From positions 81,793-145,792 of the forward strand of contig NZ_AODD01000006.1 of assembly GCF_000525835.1 (NCBI RefSeq): a stretch of 64,000 nt of DNA. The letters run 5' to 3'. This stretch comes from Listeria grandensis FSL F6-0971 (GTDB lineage Bacteria > Bacillota > Bacilli > Lactobacillales > Listeriaceae). The notes under the pieces are model-generated. The model was given only the letters and a program-made list of their open reading frames with translations. It did no database searches and was not told the origin of the DNA. Numbering within the stretch: position 1 is the stretch's first letter; each line of letters starts with the position of its first letter. Shown here one piece after another: positions 30,827 through 39,554 of this stretch. The position numbers were made by a program, and so were the translations under genes.

Positions 30827-30847
30827 TGGCTAATGGAGGTGAGGGCG

Positions 30848-31054
30848 TTGTATAAGAAATGGAATCATTTTTATAATGAGCATCCCTATTGGAGTGTCTT
30901 GATAATAGCTATTGTAAGTGGTGTGATAGGTATTTCAATAGAATTTATAGTAAATGGTGATTTTATGGAAACGGCGATTTATGGAGTATTATTTTATAAC
31001 ATTTTGATGTTGTTAAGTGCTAGGAGAAGAGCAAAAAAAATAAAGAATAGTTGA
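30848..31054 (+). CDS. Small two-helix membrane protein
   Basis: A 68-residue protein. TTG 30848 is chosen because GGAGGTGAGG lies directly upstream; the ATG at 30833 is part of that site. It has two hydrophobic segments (about 15-35 and 43-57) and a basic C-terminal tail ARRRAKKIK. No family recognised; context suggests a partner for the secreted peptide just upstream. Confidence 0.55.
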   Translation: MYKKWNHFYNEHPYWSVLIIAIVSGVIGISIEFIVNGDFMETAIYGVLFYNILMLLSARRRAKKIKNS

Positions 31055-31352
31055 TGAAGGGAACAAAGTAAATGTAAAGAAAGGGCGCGCTGAAAAAGTG
31101 ATGCTCTTTCTTAAGGAAAATGGAAAAATTGTTAGTAAGTAATAGAAATGAAATTTACAAAAAAGGAGTTGAAGTGGTGTGCGTAGCCTTTGTGACTAAG
31201 GAAGTGACTCTCCACGCCATGACTTTTCTAGAGAATAGGTCCAAACGCATATATAAACAAAGGATTGTTTGATGGGAATATAGAAAATATCACTAATCCA
31301 TATTTGATTAGGCGCTGATAGTTGAAACTTTAAGCTTCCGACTGAATAATAT
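31055..31352. other. Gene-free stretch before bglA
   Basis: No intact gene is seen. A short frame near 31075-31142 reads GRAEKVMLFLKENGKIVSK before a stop and may be a fragment of a lost gene, but has no start site. Confidence 0.4.
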
Positions 31353-31354
31353 TT

Positions 31355-31403
31355 AAAAAAACCGTCATTATGTCTTAAAAAGATAAAATGACGGCTTTTT
31401 TGA
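31355..31403 (+). terminator. Rho-independent terminator
   Basis: AAAACCGTCATT pairs with AATGACGGCTTTT around a loop of about 18 bases, followed by a T run. It ends transcription from upstream before the bglA promoter. Confidence 0.85.
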
Positions 31404-31435
31404 TCACCTCAAATACTACTTTATCAAGTTATAAG

Positions 31436-31464
31436 TTTATACTTTTAAAAAAATAGGGTATAAT
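31436..31464 (+). promoter_or_regulatory. Promoter of bglA-gntR
   Basis: TTTATA and a perfect TATAAT are 17 bp apart, 45 bp before the start codon. The -35 lies inside an imperfect inverted repeat around ATAAGTTTAT, which is a candidate site for the GntR-type regulator encoded downstream; the operator assignment is a guess. Confidence 0.65.
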
Positions 31465-31509
31465 GAGGATATTACACGAGCTTAATGAGCTTGTCCTTTG
31501 GAGGTAGAA

Positions 31510-32904
31510 ATGATGAAATATGAATTTCCGCAAGATTTTTGGTGGGGTAGTGCTGCTTCAGGTCCGCAAACGGAAGGGGCTGCGGATGTTGATGGCAGAA
31601 AACCGAGTGTTTGGGATCATTGGTACAAGGAGGAACCGGGTCGCTTCTTCAATAATGTTGGACCTGTGAATACGTCTAACTTCTACTATCAATATAAAGC
31701 GGATATTCAGTTGATGAAGGAAACGGGACATAATTCGTTCCGGACGTCGATCCAGTGGTCGCGCTTGATTCCAGATGGGGTTGGTGAAGTGAATCCTAAA
31801 GCTGTGGAATTTTATAATAATGTGATCGATGAGATGTTGGCAAATGAGGTGGAGCCGTTTATTAACTTGTATCATTTTGATATGCCGATGTCGATGCAGG
31901 AATTGGGCGGCTGGGAAAATCGCGAAGTTGTGGATGCTTATGCTGCTTTCGCTAAAACGTGTTTCGAGTTGTTTGGCGACCGTGTGAAACATTGGTTTAC
32001 ATTTAACGAGCCGATTGTTCCTGTTGAGGCGGGTTACTTATATGATATGCATTTTCCGAATGTCGTTGATTTCAAGCGTGCGGCACAGGTGGCTTACCAT
32101 ACGACGGTGGCTCATGCGCTTGCGGTCAAAGCGTATCATGCATTGCAGCAAGATGGTGAAATTGGAATTATCTTGAATTTGACACCATCTTATCCGCGTA
32201 GCCAAAATCCAGCCGATCTACGCGCTTCACATATTGCAGACTTGATTTTTAATCGAAGCTTCCTAGATCCAGTGACAAAGGGCGAGTTTCCGGCTGATTT
32301 GGTGGATATTTTGAAAGAGCATGATGCGCTCCCGGTTTATACGGAGGAAGATTTGGCGGTTATTAAGAACAATATTATCGATATTCTAGGTGTGAATTAT
32401 TACCAGCCGCGCCGTGTGAAAGCCAAGGAATATGCGGCTCATCCGGATGCGCCGTTTATGCCGGAACACCTATTTGATAACTACGAAATGCCTTATCGTA
32501 AAATGAATCCATATCGTGGTTGGGAAATTTTTGAGAGGGCGATTTATGATATTGCGATCAATCTGCGTGATAATTACGGCAATATTCCGTTCTTTATTTC
32601 GGAAAATGGGATGGGCGTGGAAGGCGAAGATCGTTATCGTACGGAGTCTGGCTACATCGATGATCATTACCGGATCGCGTTTATTCAAGATCATTTGAAG
32701 TGGTTGCATAAGGCTATGAGTGAGGGCGCGAACTGTAAAGGATATCATCTGTGGACGTTTATGGATTGCTGGTCGTGGGCAAATGCTTATAAAAATCGCT
32801 ATGGTTTAGTTGAAGTGAATCTGGATCAAGATTATAAACGGACGGTGAAATCTTCTGGGCGTTGGTACAAGGCGCTTTCAGATAATCATGGCTTTGATGC
32901 TTAA
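31510..32904 (+). CDS. bglA: 6-phospho-beta-glucosidase, glycoside hydrolase family 1
   Basis: A 464-residue GH1 enzyme. The N-terminal signature FPQDFWWGSAASGPQTEG is present; the acid/base Glu is in TFNEPIVP (about residue 167) and the nucleophile Glu in ISENGMG (about 364). The C-terminus shows KNRYGLVEVN and RTVKSSGRWYKAL, with residues that favour 6-phospho substrates. It would split phosphorylated beta-glucosides after PTS uptake. Start ATG 31510 follows GGAGGT. The regulator gene lies 42 bp downstream. Confidence 0.92.
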   Translation: MMKYEFPQDFWWGSAASGPQTEGAADVDGRKPSVWDHWYKEEPGRFFNNVGPVNTSNFYYQYKADIQLMKETGHNSFRTSIQWSRLIPDGVGEVNPKAVEFYNNVIDEMLANEVEPFINLYHFDMPMSMQELGGWENREVVDAYAAFAKTCFELFGDRVKHWFTFNEPIVPVEAGYLYDMHFPNVVDFKRAAQVAYHTTVAHALAVKAYHALQQDGEIGIILNLTPSYPRSQNPADLRASHIADLIFNRSFLDPVTKGEFPADLVDILKEHDALPVYTEEDLAVIKNNIIDILGVNYYQPRRVKAKEYAAHPDAPFMPEHLFDNYEMPYRKMNPYRGWEIFERAIYDIAINLRDNYGNIPFFISENGMGVEGEDRYRTESGYIDDHYRIAFIQDHLKWLHKAMSEGANCKGYHLWTFMDCWSWANAYKNRYGLVEVNLDQDYKRTVKSSGRWYKALSDNHGFDA

Positions 32905-32946
32905 TTATATGATAAAATAAAAGAAAAAAAAGAGGTGTTTGGCATC

Positions 32947-33675
32947 ATGGCGAATAATCAGACAAAATATAGTTTTATCGCGGAAGAGTTGAAAAAGCGT
33001 ATTTTCGCTAAGAAATATCCTCTTGATAAGCCAATTCCGGATGAGATGTCACTTGCGAAGGAATTTGATTGTAGTCGTATGACGATGAAAAAAGCACTGG
33101 AAGTTCTTGTTTTGGAAGGGCTATTGTATCGTAAGCGGGGGCACGGGACGTTTATTATTAAGTCAGCGCTCGATATGGATCGGCTCCATATTCATAGTCA
33201 GGAAGTAAATGGATTTACGAAGTTGTTGGAAGGGCGCGATGTGGAAAGTAAGATCGTGGACTTTCAGGTAACTTTTCCGGATGTACATGTGGCGGAGCGG
33301 TTGAATATTGATTTGGAGACGCCGGTTTATGATATTGTGCGGGCGCGGATTCTGGACGGGGAGCCGTATGTTTTAGAGCATACGTGCATGCCGGTAGCGT
33401 TGATTCCCGGTGTGACGCAGCAAGTGTTGGAGCATTCGATTTATACGCATATTCGCGAGGAACTGAATTTAAAAATTGCGAGTTCCTACAAGCAAATTCG
33501 GGCGGATAAGCCGAATGAGTTGGATTTTCAGTATCTGGATTGTGCGCAAGATGATCCGGTGATCGAGGTCGAGCAAACGGTTTATTTGAATAATGGGATG
33601 GCGTTTGAATACTCGAAGTCGCGCCATCGTTATGATAAGTTTGTGTTTACGACGGTGAATATTGCTAGGCGGTAA
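32947..33675 (+). CDS. GntR-family (HutC-type) transcriptional regulator
   Basis: A 242-residue regulator. The N-terminal winged helix is visible as PIPDEMSLAKEFDCSRMTMKKAL then LLYRKRGHGTFI, and the C-terminal two-thirds is a UTRA effector domain (VYDIVRARILDGEPYVLEHTCMP, VIEVEQTVYL). ATG 32947 is preferred, after AGAGGTG. It presumably senses a phospho-sugar and represses the bglA promoter; this is inferred from adjacency. Confidence 0.88.
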   Translation: MANNQTKYSFIAEELKKRIFAKKYPLDKPIPDEMSLAKEFDCSRMTMKKALEVLVLEGLLYRKRGHGTFIIKSALDMDRLHIHSQEVNGFTKLLEGRDVESKIVDFQVTFPDVHVAERLNIDLETPVYDIVRARILDGEPYVLEHTCMPVALIPGVTQQVLEHSIYTHIREELNLKIASSYKQIRADKPNELDFQYLDCAQDDPVIEVEQTVYLNNGMAFEYSKSRHRYDKFVFTTVNIARR

Positions 33676-33678
33676 AAT

Positions 33679-33720
33679 GGGGGAGGCTGTGTTTCTTTGA
33701 TGAGGCGCAGTCTTTTTTTA
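33679..33720 (+). terminator. Terminator after the GntR gene
   Basis: GGCTGTG pairs with CGCAGTC using G-U pairs, followed by seven T. It is weaker than the other terminators here. Confidence 0.55.
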
Positions 33721-33784
33721 GTGGAGAAATGGCGGGGAATGTGCTATGTTGATTTTATGAAAATAGCGATGGGGTGCGGTGGAT

Positions 33785-34435
33785 ATGATACATATTTTAG
33801 TGGTGGATGATAATTCGTTTATTACGGGCGGACTAGAGATTATTCTTGGAACGATGGATGGGATTGAAGTGGTTGGAACGGCTGCGGACGGGGCAGAGGC
33901 CGTAGCATTTTGTCAGGAGCATGAGGTGGATGTGGTTTTGATGGATGTGCGGATGCCTGGGATGGACGGGGTTCAGGCGACGAAAGTGATTACGGAAACA
34001 ACGCAGACAAAAGTGATTATTTTGACGACATTTGATGATGACGCGTTTATTTTGAAGGCGATTGAGAACGGAGCGAAGGGCTATTTGCTGAAAAATAATG
34101 ATCCGCAGATGATTCACCATGCGATTGTGAGTGTGATGCAAAATCAAAGTATTATTCAAGATGAAATTTGGGATAAGGTGAAGCGCTCGCTACAGGATGA
34201 GGTGATGCCTGCTGCTCCTGATTTGAGTGGATTGCACTTGACGGCGCGAGAAATGGATGTGATGAAGGCTATTGCAAGCGGTCTTTCAAACAAGGAAATC
34301 GCGAAGAATTTATTTATTTCGGAAGGAACGGTTGCCAATAATATTTCGGCACTCCTTGGAAAATTAGGATTAGATCACCGAACGCAGCTCGCGATCTTGT
34401 ATTTGACGGGCAAAATTGGAGGCGTTGAAGGGTGA
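33785..34435 (+). CDS. NarL/LuxR-family response regulator
   Basis: A 216-residue two-component response regulator. Receiver domain: ILVVDDNSF with the acidic pair, phospho-acceptor Asp in VVLMDVRMPG, Thr in IILTTFDDD, Lys in GAKGYLLKN. The C-terminal LuxR helix-turn-helix is LTAREMDVMKAIASGLSNKEIA then FISEGTVANNIS. ATG 33785 is preferred to the GTG at 33779 on spacing to GGGGTG. It overlaps the histidine kinase start by four bases and probably controls the ABC exporter downstream. Confidence 0.92.
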   Translation: MIHILVVDDNSFITGGLEIILGTMDGIEVVGTAADGAEAVAFCQEHEVDVVLMDVRMPGMDGVQATKVITETTQTKVIILTTFDDDAFILKAIENGAKGYLLKNNDPQMIHHAIVSVMQNQSIIQDEIWDKVKRSLQDEVMPAAPDLSGLHLTAREMDVMKAIASGLSNKEIAKNLFISEGTVANNISALLGKLGLDHRTQLAILYLTGKIGGVEG

Positions 34436-35580
34436 CGAGGTATAAGCTAACGCTGGATGTGGCGTTTTGTTTGTTGCTGATCGTATATTTATTTGAGGAA
34501 AATACGCCAAGTGGGATGATTGCCCTCTATTTATTGCATTTTTTGCTGTATATTTCGGTGACGTTATTGTCGTTTATTCTTGTGCGGTACCAGCTGGGAA
34601 TTCGGCTAGGGTTAATTGGGCTGGTTTGGTTGGTAAGCGTCTGGTATTTGCCTCTGATGTTGCTATTAATGCCGTTTTGTACGCTAGCTTTGTTATTGCG
34701 TGATGAGAAGTGTCCACCGAAATGGATAGGATGCGCTGTGATTTTAACCCTGATTCCGTTATTTTTCGGAGGGTACACGTTGATTTATGTAGGAATTAGT
34801 ATTTTTGTCGGTGCTTTTTATTGGTATTTGAACCGGGCGGCGTATGTCATGACGGAGATGGAGCTAGAGAATGAAGGGATGCGTGTGAAGCTGGATGGTT
34901 TTGCGGCGAGGCTCGATGCTGCGGAAACGAATAATATCCGGCAGACGTATTTGGCGAAGCTTGAGGAACGGAACGCGCTATCTCATCAGATTCATGACCA
35001 GTTGGGGCATTCGCTGACGGGTGGTTTGATGCAGCTTGAGGCCGCGAAGGCATTGCTTAAAACGGATCGGGAAAAAGCGGCAGAACTGCTAGATAATGCG
35101 ATTTTGATCAATAAGTCGGGCATTGAGGAGATTCGCAAGACGCTTAAAATGACTAAACCTGCTCAGGAAAGTTTAGCGATTAATCGCGTGAAGGCGCAGC
35201 TAGAGACATTTGAGGCACAGTACGGGATTCGGACGATTTTTCAAACGCAAGGAATCGTTGCAAAAGTGACGCAAGCGATGTGGTATGTTTTCATCCAAAA
35301 TTTGACGGAAGGTTTGACGAATATATTGAAATATAGCCAAGCGAGCCGCGTGGATGTGACGTTGACGGTTTTGAATAAGTTTGTGCGTTTGGAGTTGAAG
35401 GATAATGGTGTTGGTGCAGAATCCGTAACGAAAAGCCTTGGTTTGATGGGAATGGAGGAGCGAACGGCGAAACTTGGTGGCAAGCTGATTATTGATGCAA
35501 CGGATGGATTTACGCTCGTGACGCTGATTCCGCTCGAAAACGTGAAGCATGTGAAAAAATTCGTGAGATCTTCACGGTAA
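34432..35580 (+). CDS. HisKA_3-type sensor histidine kinase
   Basis: A 382-residue sensor kinase. The first 130 residues hold about five membrane helices with no large extracellular loop, suggesting sensing within the membrane. A coiled-coil segment (about 142-180) precedes the phospho-acceptor SHQIHDQLGHSLTGG. ATPase boxes: LTNILKYSQASRV (N-box) and LKDNGVGAESV (G-box). Starts with GTG overlapping the regulator stop. The arrangement with an ABC-2 exporter resembles DesK and YvfT-type systems that respond to membrane change or drugs. Confidence 0.92.
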   Translation: MTRYKLTLDVAFCLLLIVYLFEENTPSGMIALYLLHFLLYISVTLLSFILVRYQLGIRLGLIGLVWLVSVWYLPLMLLLMPFCTLALLLRDEKCPPKWIGCAVILTLIPLFFGGYTLIYVGISIFVGAFYWYLNRAAYVMTEMELENEGMRVKLDGFAARLDAAETNNIRQTYLAKLEERNALSHQIHDQLGHSLTGGLMQLEAAKALLKTDREKAAELLDNAILINKSGIEEIRKTLKMTKPAQESLAINRVKAQLETFEAQYGIRTIFQTQGIVAKVTQAMWYVFIQNLTEGLTNILKYSQASRVDVTLTVLNKFVRLELKDNGVGAESVTKSLGLMGMEERTAKLGGKLIIDATDGFTLVTLIPLENVKHVKKFVRSSR

Positions 35581-35662
35581 GAAAGTGAGTATTTGCACTG
35601 TTGCGATGCTCGCTTTTTTTCTATACTAGGAAGTAAGATAAGCATGGAAATGAGGGAACGCA

Positions 35663-36601
35663 ATGAAAATCGTAGAAATTGAGCAACTAACGAAGAAATT
35701 TGAGAAAAATATTGCAGTGGATAATCTGGATTTGGTCATTGAAGAAGGGCAGATTTTTGGATTGCTTGGGCCAAATGGTGCTGGGAAAAGTACAACGATC
35801 AGCGTTTTATGTGGACTTTTGAAGAAGAATACGGGTGTGATACGACTTTTTGGTGAGGAGCAGGAGCAACATAGTTTGGAGATTAAGCAGCGAATTGGCT
35901 TGGTGCCTCAGGATATTGCGCTGTACAATGATTTGTCGGCGTTTGAGAATGTGCGCTTTTTTGCGGGGCTTTATGGGCTTCGTGGGAAGGAACTGGATGC
36001 GGCAGCGGAGACAGCACTGGAGTTTGTTGGTTTGGCGGACAAGCGGAAGGAGAAGCCGGGTACTTTTTCAGGTGGCATGAAGCGGCGCCTCAATATTGCG
36101 TGTGCGATCGCGCATAAACCAGCGCTGATTATTATGGATGAGCCGACGGTCGGAATTGACCCGCAGTCTAGAAACTACATTTTGAAGTCGATTAAAAAGC
36201 TGAATGCGTCGGGTTGTACGATCATTTATACAAGTCATTATATGGAAGAAGTCGAGGAGTTGTGTGATTATATTGCGATTATCGACCATGGCAAAGTGAT
36301 CGCGGAAGGTACTAAAGAACAGCTTGTGAGTCTGGTTTCCGATATGAAAGAAATGCGAATCGTTGTGGATGAGGTTGCAAAAGTGGATCTGGACGAATTG
36401 CGGACGATTTCTGGAATCCAACTAGTGGAAGTACTGGCTGGCAATACGCTGAAAATTACTTCAAACAGTGAAGTGAATAACTTGAATACGGTATTAGAAG
36501 CCTTGATTCGTCATTCGGCGGAAGTCGTCGAGATGAACCAGCAAACGCTGAATTTGGAAACGGTCTTTTTAAACCTAACAGGCCGCAAATTACGAGATTA
36601 G
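35663..36601 (+). CDS. ABC-2 type exporter ATP-binding protein
   Basis: A 312-residue ATPase. Walker A is GLLGPNGAGKSTT, Q-loop LVPQDIALYNDLS, signature FSGGMKRRLNIA, Walker B ALIIMDEPTVGID, followed by an H-loop YTSHYMEEVEE. Residues after about 225 form the C-terminal regulatory domain common in drug and bacteriocin exporters. Works with the two permeases that follow. Confidence 0.93.
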   Translation: MKIVEIEQLTKKFEKNIAVDNLDLVIEEGQIFGLLGPNGAGKSTTISVLCGLLKKNTGVIRLFGEEQEQHSLEIKQRIGLVPQDIALYNDLSAFENVRFFAGLYGLRGKELDAAAETALEFVGLADKRKEKPGTFSGGMKRRLNIACAIAHKPALIIMDEPTVGIDPQSRNYILKSIKKLNASGCTIIYTSHYMEEVEELCDYIAIIDHGKVIAEGTKEQLVSLVSDMKEMRIVVDEVAKVDLDELRTISGIQLVEVLAGNTLKITSNSEVNNLNTVLEALIRHSAEVVEMNQQTLNLETVFLNLTGRKLRD

Positions 36602-36619
36602 AGAGGGGAAGTTGGGCAG

Positions 36620-37726
36620 ATGATGATTTTTCATATTATGTTGAAGGCAATCAAGCTCACGCTGCGTGATAAGGGCTATTTTCTCTATATGTTAATTTTT
36701 CCATTAGCGCTGATTCTAGTGTTAGGGAGCGTGTTGCAGGATAGCTTTAGCAGTGATGTCAAGCTTGATAAGATGACGATAGAGTACGTGGTGCAAAAGG
36801 AAAGCCCGCTAGGCAAGGGGTTTGAGCAGTTCGCAAAAGACGCCAGCGGGAAACAGATTACGTTTAAGGAAGCAAAAAGCGCGAAAGCCGGCAAAAGTGC
36901 AGTCGAAAATGGAGATGCGGTCGGATTTGTTGCGGTTGCGGATGATTTGACGGTGACGACCAACTCACCAAGCGCTATCGAGATGAGTGTATTGAATGGT
37001 TATTTAGACCAGTTTACGGCGCAATATCAGTTGGCGAGCACGATTGTAAAAGTAGACAAGACGCAAGCAAGTGTGTTGCAAAATCCACCGAAACCGTCTG
37101 ATACGGCTGTTCATATCGAAAAGCAGGCGTCAGGAAATAAGATTAGTGCATTTGAATATTATGCGGTTGCGATGATTGCGATGGTGATGATGTTTGGGAT
37201 CAACAGTGGTATCAACGTGTTTCGTGAGGAGAAGGTGCGCCATACAGATGTGCGATTGTTCATTGCACCAATCAAGAAATCTACGGCGATTATCGGGAAT
37301 TTTCTCGGCGCGATTTTTATGCAGGTTGTGGCGCTTCTGTTGCTAATGGTGGTTTCAAATCTCTTTTTCGGGGTGAGCTGGGGGCCATATGTTGCGGTGA
37401 TTTTCGTGATTTACTTTAGCTTGTTGTTCTTGTCGGTGGCGCTTGGAATGGCGGTCGACGTGTTTAGTAACGGGAACCCTGCGGCGACGGGAGCGGCGTC
37501 GATACTTGTGCAAGTGTTCGCTTTTCTCGGAGGCGCGTACTTCCCGACTGGAGACGGCTTAATGTCGAAGCTTTCACCGATTGGCTGGGTGCGTATCGGC
37601 GTTCGTGATGTGATGTATAATCAGGATGTGGCTGCAGCTGTCATACCAATCGCGACTAATTTATTGATAACTGCTGTGCTTGTCGTCATGATGAGCTTGT
37701 GGATTCGTCGAAAGGAAGTGTATTAA
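36620..37726 (+). CDS. ABC-2 type exporter permease (first)
   Basis: A 368-residue permease with one N-terminal helix, a large extracellular domain (about 40-175, rich in Lys and Ser), and five helices in the C-terminal half, the ABC2_membrane_3 (YhgE-like) layout. The segment KVRHTDVRLFIAPIKKSTAI matches the coupling region between helices. GGGGAAG is upstream of the ATG. It ends 1 bp before the second permease. Confidence 0.9.
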   Translation: MMIFHIMLKAIKLTLRDKGYFLYMLIFPLALILVLGSVLQDSFSSDVKLDKMTIEYVVQKESPLGKGFEQFAKDASGKQITFKEAKSAKAGKSAVENGDAVGFVAVADDLTVTTNSPSAIEMSVLNGYLDQFTAQYQLASTIVKVDKTQASVLQNPPKPSDTAVHIEKQASGNKISAFEYYAVAMIAMVMMFGINSGINVFREEKVRHTDVRLFIAPIKKSTAIIGNFLGAIFMQVVALLLLMVVSNLFFGVSWGPYVAVIFVIYFSLLFLSVALGMAVDVFSNGNPAATGAASILVQVFAFLGGAYFPTGDGLMSKLSPIGWVRIGVRDVMYNQDVAAAVIPIATNLLITAVLVVMMSLWIRRKEVY

Positions 37727-37727
37727 A

Positions 37728-38876
37728 ATGCAACAAGTTGGATGGATATTTAGGCATAATTTGAAAAGTCTCACGCAGAGCAAGGCGAAATTGCTGATGA
37801 TTATTGGCTTGCCGATTTTGAGTATTTTAATCTATTTTCTTTCGTACGGTGCGCAATCGACGACTGCCGGGCTGAAAATTGGTTTGGTAAATGAGGATCC
37901 AGGCGCGTATACGACGCAAATGGTGACGTGGATGAAGGCGGACAATAAAGAGGCGCAGTCGGTTTCACTATCCGATGGAAACAAGAAACTCACGAGTGGA
38001 TCGCTAGATGCGCTTGTTATTTTTGAAAAGGGATCGGAAAAAAGTATCGAGGCTCTTGATCCGCAAGATATTACGGTGAAATCGATTCAAGGCGATACGG
38101 TGAACAAGACGGTGAAGGCTACAGTGAACGCTTCACTCACCAATATGATGACGATGATGAAGGCGAGTCAAAATAGCGGACAAGATTTCTCTAAATACGC
38201 GAGTACATTCGACCAATCTAAAATTAGCGTGACGCAAAAAACGACAAGCACACAGCAAGATGTTGTTTTGATGATGTCGATGCAAATTCTTGGTTTTCTA
38301 TGTATGATGTTGCTGTACGCGGCGGGGAATCTAGGCGAATTAATTTTGCAGGAAAAAGAAGATGGCACGTTTTACCGACTTATGTCCACACCGCTTAGTA
38401 GCAAGGTTTACCTATTTGGGAATGCGCTTTTCTCGTTAGCGGTTGTTGTGACGGAGATTCTGATTTGTCTCGTAGCGATGCGATTTGCATTTGGCATTGA
38501 TCCAGGGGTATCTTATTTTGCCCTATTTGGTATCCTGTTTATTTTCGCAATCATGGCAGTGCTTCTATCGCTCGCTTTAGGATTCACAGCGACGAGCAGA
38601 AAGAGCGTCAGCGGTTTGCAAATGATTCTATTCACATTGACAAGCTTGCTATCTGGCGCGCTCATTCCAGTAGCCATCATGCCAAGCTTCATGCAAAAAA
38701 TCGCCGAATTCATGCCACAGTATTGGGTCATGGACGCGATCACGACACTACAGCAAAATGGCAATTTGGCCTCTATCAGTCTGAATATCGCGATTCTGCT
38801 AGGCTACGCATTACTGTTCTTCTGCATTGCCAGCTACAAATTCACAAAAAATACACGCGTCCATTCGTTTGTATAA
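37728..38876 (+). CDS. ABC-2 type exporter permease (second)
   Basis: A 382-residue paralogue of the first permease with the same layout: N-terminal helix, extracellular domain (about 40-175), five C-terminal helices, and the coupling segment KEDGTFYRLMSTPLSSKVYL. The two would form the heterodimeric channel. Its 3' end overlaps the convergent doc-like gene by 43 bp. Confidence 0.9.
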   Translation: MQQVGWIFRHNLKSLTQSKAKLLMIIGLPILSILIYFLSYGAQSTTAGLKIGLVNEDPGAYTTQMVTWMKADNKEAQSVSLSDGNKKLTSGSLDALVIFEKGSEKSIEALDPQDITVKSIQGDTVNKTVKATVNASLTNMMTMMKASQNSGQDFSKYASTFDQSKISVTQKTTSTQQDVVLMMSMQILGFLCMMLLYAAGNLGELILQEKEDGTFYRLMSTPLSSKVYLFGNALFSLAVVVTEILICLVAMRFAFGIDPGVSYFALFGILFIFAIMAVLLSLALGFTATSRKSVSGLQMILFTLTSLLSGALIPVAIMPSFMQKIAEFMPQYWVMDAITTLQQNGNLASISLNIAILLGYALLFFCIASYKFTKNTRVHSFV

Positions 38877-39229
38877 TAAAAAATTCCGCGGTGCCCAACT
38901 AACGAAGCATCGCGGAATTTTTTTTCAATCCAATCAGAAATCTTGGGCAACTCCATATTACTATCTAGCGCAATGGCTACCGTGAAATCCTCCGCATCTT
39001 GATTGCTTGCCAAGAGCTGCCAACCATTACATTTCAAAAATAAACCTAAAGAAGCAAGCGCTGTTCTGTTATTCGCATTCGCAAAACAGTGTTGGATGAT
39101 CAAGCTTTTGTATAGTATCCCAGCCTTGTCATGTAGCGTAGGATAAAGCTCCCGTTCAAAAACGATCTGTTTTGGCTGCTCGATGCACATGTTAAGCGAT
39201 CCGGGCTCCGTCAAATAACGAATCGTCAT
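38834..39229 (-). CDS. Doc/Fic-family toxin
   Basis: A 131-residue death-on-curing type protein. The Fic motif is present as HCFANANNRTALAS, compared with HxFxDANKRTA in Doc; the Lys is changed to Asn. Doc enzymes phosphorylate EF-Tu and stop translation. The start overlaps the stop of the small upstream gene (ATGA), as is typical for an antitoxin-toxin pair. The 3' end overlaps the ABC permease gene and contains the terminator hairpin for that gene. Confidence 0.82.
   Translation of the reverse strand: MTIRYLTEPGSLNMCIEQPKQIVFERELYPTLHDKAGILYKSLIIQHCFANANNRTALASLGLFLKCNGWQLLASNQDAEDFTVAIALDSNMELPKISDWIEKKFRDASLVGHRGIFYYTNEWTRVFFVNL
38880..38924 (+). terminator. Terminator of the ABC exporter operon, inside doc
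   Basis: AAAATTCCGCG pairs with CGCGGAATTTT (with GTGC/GCAT extending it), followed by eight T. It lies within the last codons of the convergent toxin gene. Confidence 0.85.
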
Positions 39230-39402
39230 CGATCGACTAAACCGCGGAATGCTTGGTCATATTCGTCTAGCACTTCTTCGGCCATTTTTAGGAAATCGGG
39301 AGAGACAGCATCTTTTTTCTCAGCAGCTTTTCTAAGTTCTACAACATTATCTTTGATCACGAATTCAACATTATCGCCAGAAACGATTTTCAATTTTGTC
39401 AT
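39226..39402 (-). CDS. Antitoxin of the Doc-type pair
   Basis: A 58-residue protein missed by length cut-offs. The N-terminal half (KLKIVSGDNVEFVIKDNVVEL) looks like a small beta-type DNA-binding domain, and the C-terminal half (DFLKMAEEVLDEYDQAFRGLV) is an acidic helix suited to wrap the toxin. The stop overlaps the toxin ATG. The start could be ATG 39402 or TTG 39393; AGGTG fits the TTG better. Antitoxin identity is inferred from position and form. Confidence 0.7.
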   Translation of the reverse strand: MTKLKIVSGDNVEFVIKDNVVELRKAAEKKDAVSPDFLKMAEEVLDEYDQAFRGLVDR

Positions 39403-39532
39403 CACCTCTTAAATAAGTATACATAAAAGCAACAACCTCCGCTGGTAAATCCGACTCTAAATCCTCATTATAAAGCGGTAAATTCAAATCCAATATGTCG
39501 CCATCTATTTTCCCCGCATAACGCTTTTGCAT
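39371..39532 (-). CDS. Hypothetical small protein upstream of the antitoxin
   Basis: A possible 53-residue acidic protein (from ATG 39532, KRYAGKIDGDILDLNLPLYNE...) filling the gap between the ThrE-like gene and the antitoxin and overlapping the antitoxin start by 32 bp. A GTG at 39577 would extend it into the ThrE-like gene. Its composition is protein-like, but the ribosome site is poor. Confidence 0.3.
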   Translation of the reverse strand: MQKRYAGKIDGDILDLNLPLYNEDLESDLPAEVVAFMYTYLRGDDKIENRFWR

Positions 39533-39554
39533 AAACTCTGCCAACGAAAGACAC

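Noticed and set aside
34847..35053. Antisense frame opposite the histidine kinase, with Pro/Ser-rich product
   Set aside because: No ribosome site, no domain, and the kinase frame is fully supported by its H, N and G boxes.
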